Below, piece by piece: positions 61,872 through 64,000 of a DNA stretch of 64,000 nucleotides. The notes beneath the pieces are model-generated. The model saw nothing but the letters and a program-made list of their open reading frames with translations, did not search any database and was not told the origin of the DNA. The DNA is taken from contig JAOTVA010000007.1 of assembly GCA_029863645.1 (NCBI GenBank), positions 1-64,000 on the forward strand. Direction: 5' to 3'. A program made the position numbers and the translations under genes. The stretch is from Gemmatimonadota bacterium (lineage in GTDB: Bacteria; Gemmatimonadota; Gemmatimonadetes; Longimicrobiales; Gaopeijiaceae). Every line of letters starts with the position of its first letter. Positions within the stretch are counted from its first letter, which is position 1.

Positions 61872-63355
61872 GTCATATTCTCTCGCTGGACCAGGGCACC
61901 ACCAGCTCGCGGGCCATCGTCTTCGACCATCACGGCAGCATCACCGCCGTTGCCCAGAACGAGTTCGAGCAGTTCTTCCCGAAACCGGGCTGGGTGGAGC
62001 ACGCTCCGCGCGAGATCTGGTCCTCGCAGATCGGGGTCGCGACCGAGGCGATCTCCCAGGCCGGCCTCAAGGCCCAGGACATCGATGCGATCGGGATCAC
62101 CAACCAGCGAGAGACGACCGTCGTCTGGGAGCGGGCGAGCGGAAAGCCCGTGTACAACGCAATCGTCTGGCAGGACCGTCGCACGGCAGAGTTCTGCGAC
62201 AGCCTGAAGGCCGCCGGTCACGAGAAGAAATTCCGCGAGAAGACGGGCCTCGTGCTCGATGCCTATTTCTCGGGCACCAAGGTCCGCTGGATTCTCGACA
62301 ACGTCGATGGCGCCAGGAAGAAGGCCGACGCGGGGGAGCTCTGCTTCGGCACCGTCGACAGCTGGCTGGTCTGGAACCTGACAGGTGGATCGCTCCACAT
62401 CACCGATCCGAGCAACGCGAGTCGGACGCTTCTGTACGACATCCACTCCGGTGACTGGGACGACGAGCTTCTCGGCATCTTGGGTGTGCCGCGCAGCATG
62501 CTGCCTGAGGTGCGGTCCTCGAGCGAAGTGTACGCGGAGACATCCAAGGACGTGTTCCCGCATCCGATTCCCGTCGCCGGCATCGCGGGTGACCAGCAAG
62601 CGGCGCTGTTCGGCCAGCGCTGCACCGAGCCGGGCATGGTCAAGAACACTTATGGGACCGGGTGCTTCATGTTGCTCAACACGGGCACAGAGGCGGTCCC
62701 CTCGAAGAACAACCTGCTGACCACGGTGGCCTGGAAGATCGATGGGCGCACCGAGTACGCGCTGGAAGGCAGCGTGTTCATCGCGGGCGCCGTCGTGCAG
62801 TGGCTGCGTGACGGACTCAAGCTCATCCGCAGCGCGCCCGAAGTGGAGGCGCTGTCCGCGACGGTCGAAGACAACGGAGGCGTCTACATGGTGCCCGCCT
62901 TCGCCGGACTCGGCGCGCCCCACTGGGACCAGTACGCGCGGGGCACGATCGTGGGCATCACACGTGGGACCACGGCTGGGCACTTCGCCCGCGCCGCGCT
63001 CGAGAGCATCGCCTACCAGGTCGCGGACGTGCTGGACGCCATGAGAGCCGACTCGGGCATCGACATCAAGGAGCTCCGCGTGGACGGGGGGGCAGCCGAG
63101 AACGACCTGCTCATGCAGTTCCAGTCGGACGTGCTGCAGGCTCCCACGGTGCGGCCCAAGATCTTCGAGACGACCGCGCTCGGCGCGGCCTACCTCGCGG
63201 GCCTCGCCGTCGGGTTCTGGAAGGATCAGGCCGAGGTCAGCAAGCAGTGGCAGGCCGATCGCCGCTTCGAGCCCGAGGCCGATGCTGCTTCGATCGACGC
63301 CCTACGTGCGGACTGGCGCCGGGCGCTGGAACGCTCCAAGGCCTGGGCTCAGTAG
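61868..63355 (+). CDS. glpK: Glycerol kinase
   Basis: Phosphorylates glycerol to sn-glycerol-3-phosphate in the cytoplasm. The 495 residues match the FGGY kinase family: opening [99 protein letters not shown], and [22 protein letters not shown]. The start ATG overlaps the esterase stop by 4 bp. glpD follows 15 bp later, so esterase-glpK-glpD is one operon. Confidence 0.96.
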   Translation: MSHILSLDQGTTSSRAIVFDHHGSITAVAQNEFEQFFPKPGWVEHAPREIWSSQIGVATEAISQAGLKAQDIDAIGITNQRETTVVWERASGKPVYNAIVWQDRRTAEFCDSLKAAGHEKKFREKTGLVLDAYFSGTKVRWILDNVDGARKKADAGELCFGTVDSWLVWNLTGGSLHITDPSNASRTLLYDIHSGDWDDELLGILGVPRSMLPEVRSSSEVYAETSKDVFPHPIPVAGIAGDQQAALFGQRCTEPGMVKNTYGTGCFMLLNTGTEAVPSKNNLLTTVAWKIDGRTEYALEGSVFIAGAVVQWLRDGLKLIRSAPEVEALSATVEDNGGVYMVPAFAGLGAPHWDQYARGTIVGITRGTTAGHFARAALESIAYQVADVLDAMRADSGIDIKELRVDGGAAENDLLMQFQSDVLQAPTVRPKIFETTALGAAYLAGLAVGFWKDQAEVSKQWQADRRFEPEADAASIDALRADWRRALERSKAWAQ

Positions 63356-63370
63356 GCGTCCGAGAGCGCG

Positions 63371-64000
63371 ATGCAAAGAGAAGCCATGCTGGGGGCGCTC
63401 GAGAGCCAAGAGGGCCCGTGGGATTTCGTCATCGTCGGGGGAGGCGCGACGGGCCTCGGCTGCGCGATCGACGCGTCGTCACGGGGCTATCGCACGCTCC
63501 TCCTCGAGCAGAGTGACTTCGCCAAGGGCACCTCGAGCCGTTCTACGAAGCTGGTGCATGGAGGCGTGCGCTACCTGCAGCAGGGGAATGTGTCGCTTGT
63601 GCTGGAGGCCCTGAGAGAACGCGGCCTCCTGCTGAAGAACGCACCGCACCTCGTGCACGACCTTCCGTTCATCGTGCCCAACTACACCTGGTGGGAGGGG
63701 CCGTACTACGGCATCGGCCTGAAGATGTACGACCTCCTGGCAGGGCGTTCCGGCTTCGGCCGATCGAAGCACCTGTCCAAGGAAGAGACCATCGAGCGCA
63801 TTCCCACGATCGAGCCCGATGGGTTGGACGGCGGCGTCATCTACTTCGATGGCCAGTTCGACGATGCACGCATGGCCGTGAACATGGCCCAGACCGCGGC
63901 TGAGCAGGGAGGCATCCTGCTCAACTACTTTTGCGTCACCGGCCTCCTCAAGAACGACGACGAGATCGCCGGCGTCCGAGCGACCGACGCAGAGACCGGG
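63371..64000 (+). CDS. glpD: Glycerol-3-phosphate dehydrogenase, N-terminal part (partial)
   Basis: The first 210 codons of the respiratory, membrane-associated flavoenzyme that oxidises glycerol-3-phosphate to dihydroxyacetone phosphate. The FAD-binding GxGxxG loop is VIVGGGATGLGCAIDASSRG (about residues 20-39), followed by SSRSTKLVHGGVRYLQQ, a GlpD block. ATG 63371 is 15 bp after glpK. The gene continues beyond the window edge. Confidence 0.93.
   Translation, partial: MQREAMLGALESQEGPWDFVIVGGGATGLGCAIDASSRGYRTLLLEQSDFAKGTSSRSTKLVHGGVRYLQQGNVSLVLEALRERGLLLKNAPHLVHDLPFIVPNYTWWEGPYYGIGLKMYDLLAGRSGFGRSKHLSKEETIERIPTIEPDGLDGGVIYFDGQFDDARMAVNMAQTAAEQGGILLNYFCVTGLLKNDDEIAGVRATDAETG

Overview
The window is high-GC, densely coded bacterial DNA with no phage, IS or CRISPR signature. 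High GC, many exported proteins with Ala-x-Ala-Gln signal sites, DUF1343/GH3/beta-lactamase-fold cell-wall genes, cytochrome c plus copper-monooxygenase proteins and a tRNA gene without an encoded CCA end fit a Gemmatimonadota-like environmental bacterium. That assignment is an inference (moderate confidence); Acidobacteriota or a related lineage cannot be excluded.

Layout. 1-2.4 kb: tail of an unknown gene, an ACAD10/11-type acyl-CoA dehydrogenase and a secreted two-repeat protein. 2.4-11.2 kb: a peptidoglycan amino-sugar salvage cluster (NamZ-like exo-muramidase, divergent from NagZ-like GH3, a GH3-serine hydrolase fusion, an SSS symporter and a BadF/NAGK-type kinase). The last four form a translationally coupled chain. 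11.3-18.1 kb: Hsp20, inositol-phosphatase family protein, trpS, pilT, a DapA-like aldolase, purA and a small membrane protein. 18.2-23.4 kb: the conserved ffh-rpsP-rimM-trmD-rplS-rnhB block followed by a membrane protein and OsmC. 23.4-28.8 kb, minus strand: ApbE, an outer-membrane barrel, an FMN-binding protein and a His-containing four-helix membrane protein (a probable flavin-based extracytoplasmic electron-transfer locus), then small proteins and a TerC-PGPGW fusion. 28.9-36.8 kb: triple carboxymuconolactone-decarboxylase-repeat protein, cytochrome c/copper monooxygenase-like protein, tRNA-Lys(TTT), phosphodiesterase-like lipoprotein, two MBL-fold enzymes (one a subclass-B3-type metallo-beta-lactamase), a NIPSNAP protein and a CBS protein.

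36.9-60.7 kb is a large metal-resistance region. A His-rich exported peptide precedes a first RND tripartite pump. A two-component system (CusRS-like) precedes a second, CusCBA-type pump with the three CusA methionines and an extra Met-rich loop. Next come an exported barrel/lipoprotein/His-rich cupredoxin operon, a haem-binding-domain gene remnant with an in-frame stop, an APC permease, a 52-residue YHS peptide overlapping a DUF5676 membrane protein, a patatin, and a CopB-type (CPH) ATPase broken by an apparent 2-nt deletion. The most striking non-coding signal is a composite operator found three times here, upstream of cusCBA, of the cupredoxin operon and of the YHS gene. It has one inverted TGAAG element plus three TTCAY half-sites on an exact 11-bp period, ending 11 bp before a -10-like hexamer. 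It probably defines the local regulon of the CusR-like regulator.

60.8-64 kb: a secreted esterase, glpK and the start of glpD, coupled as a glycerol-ester/glycerol utilisation operon that runs off the window.
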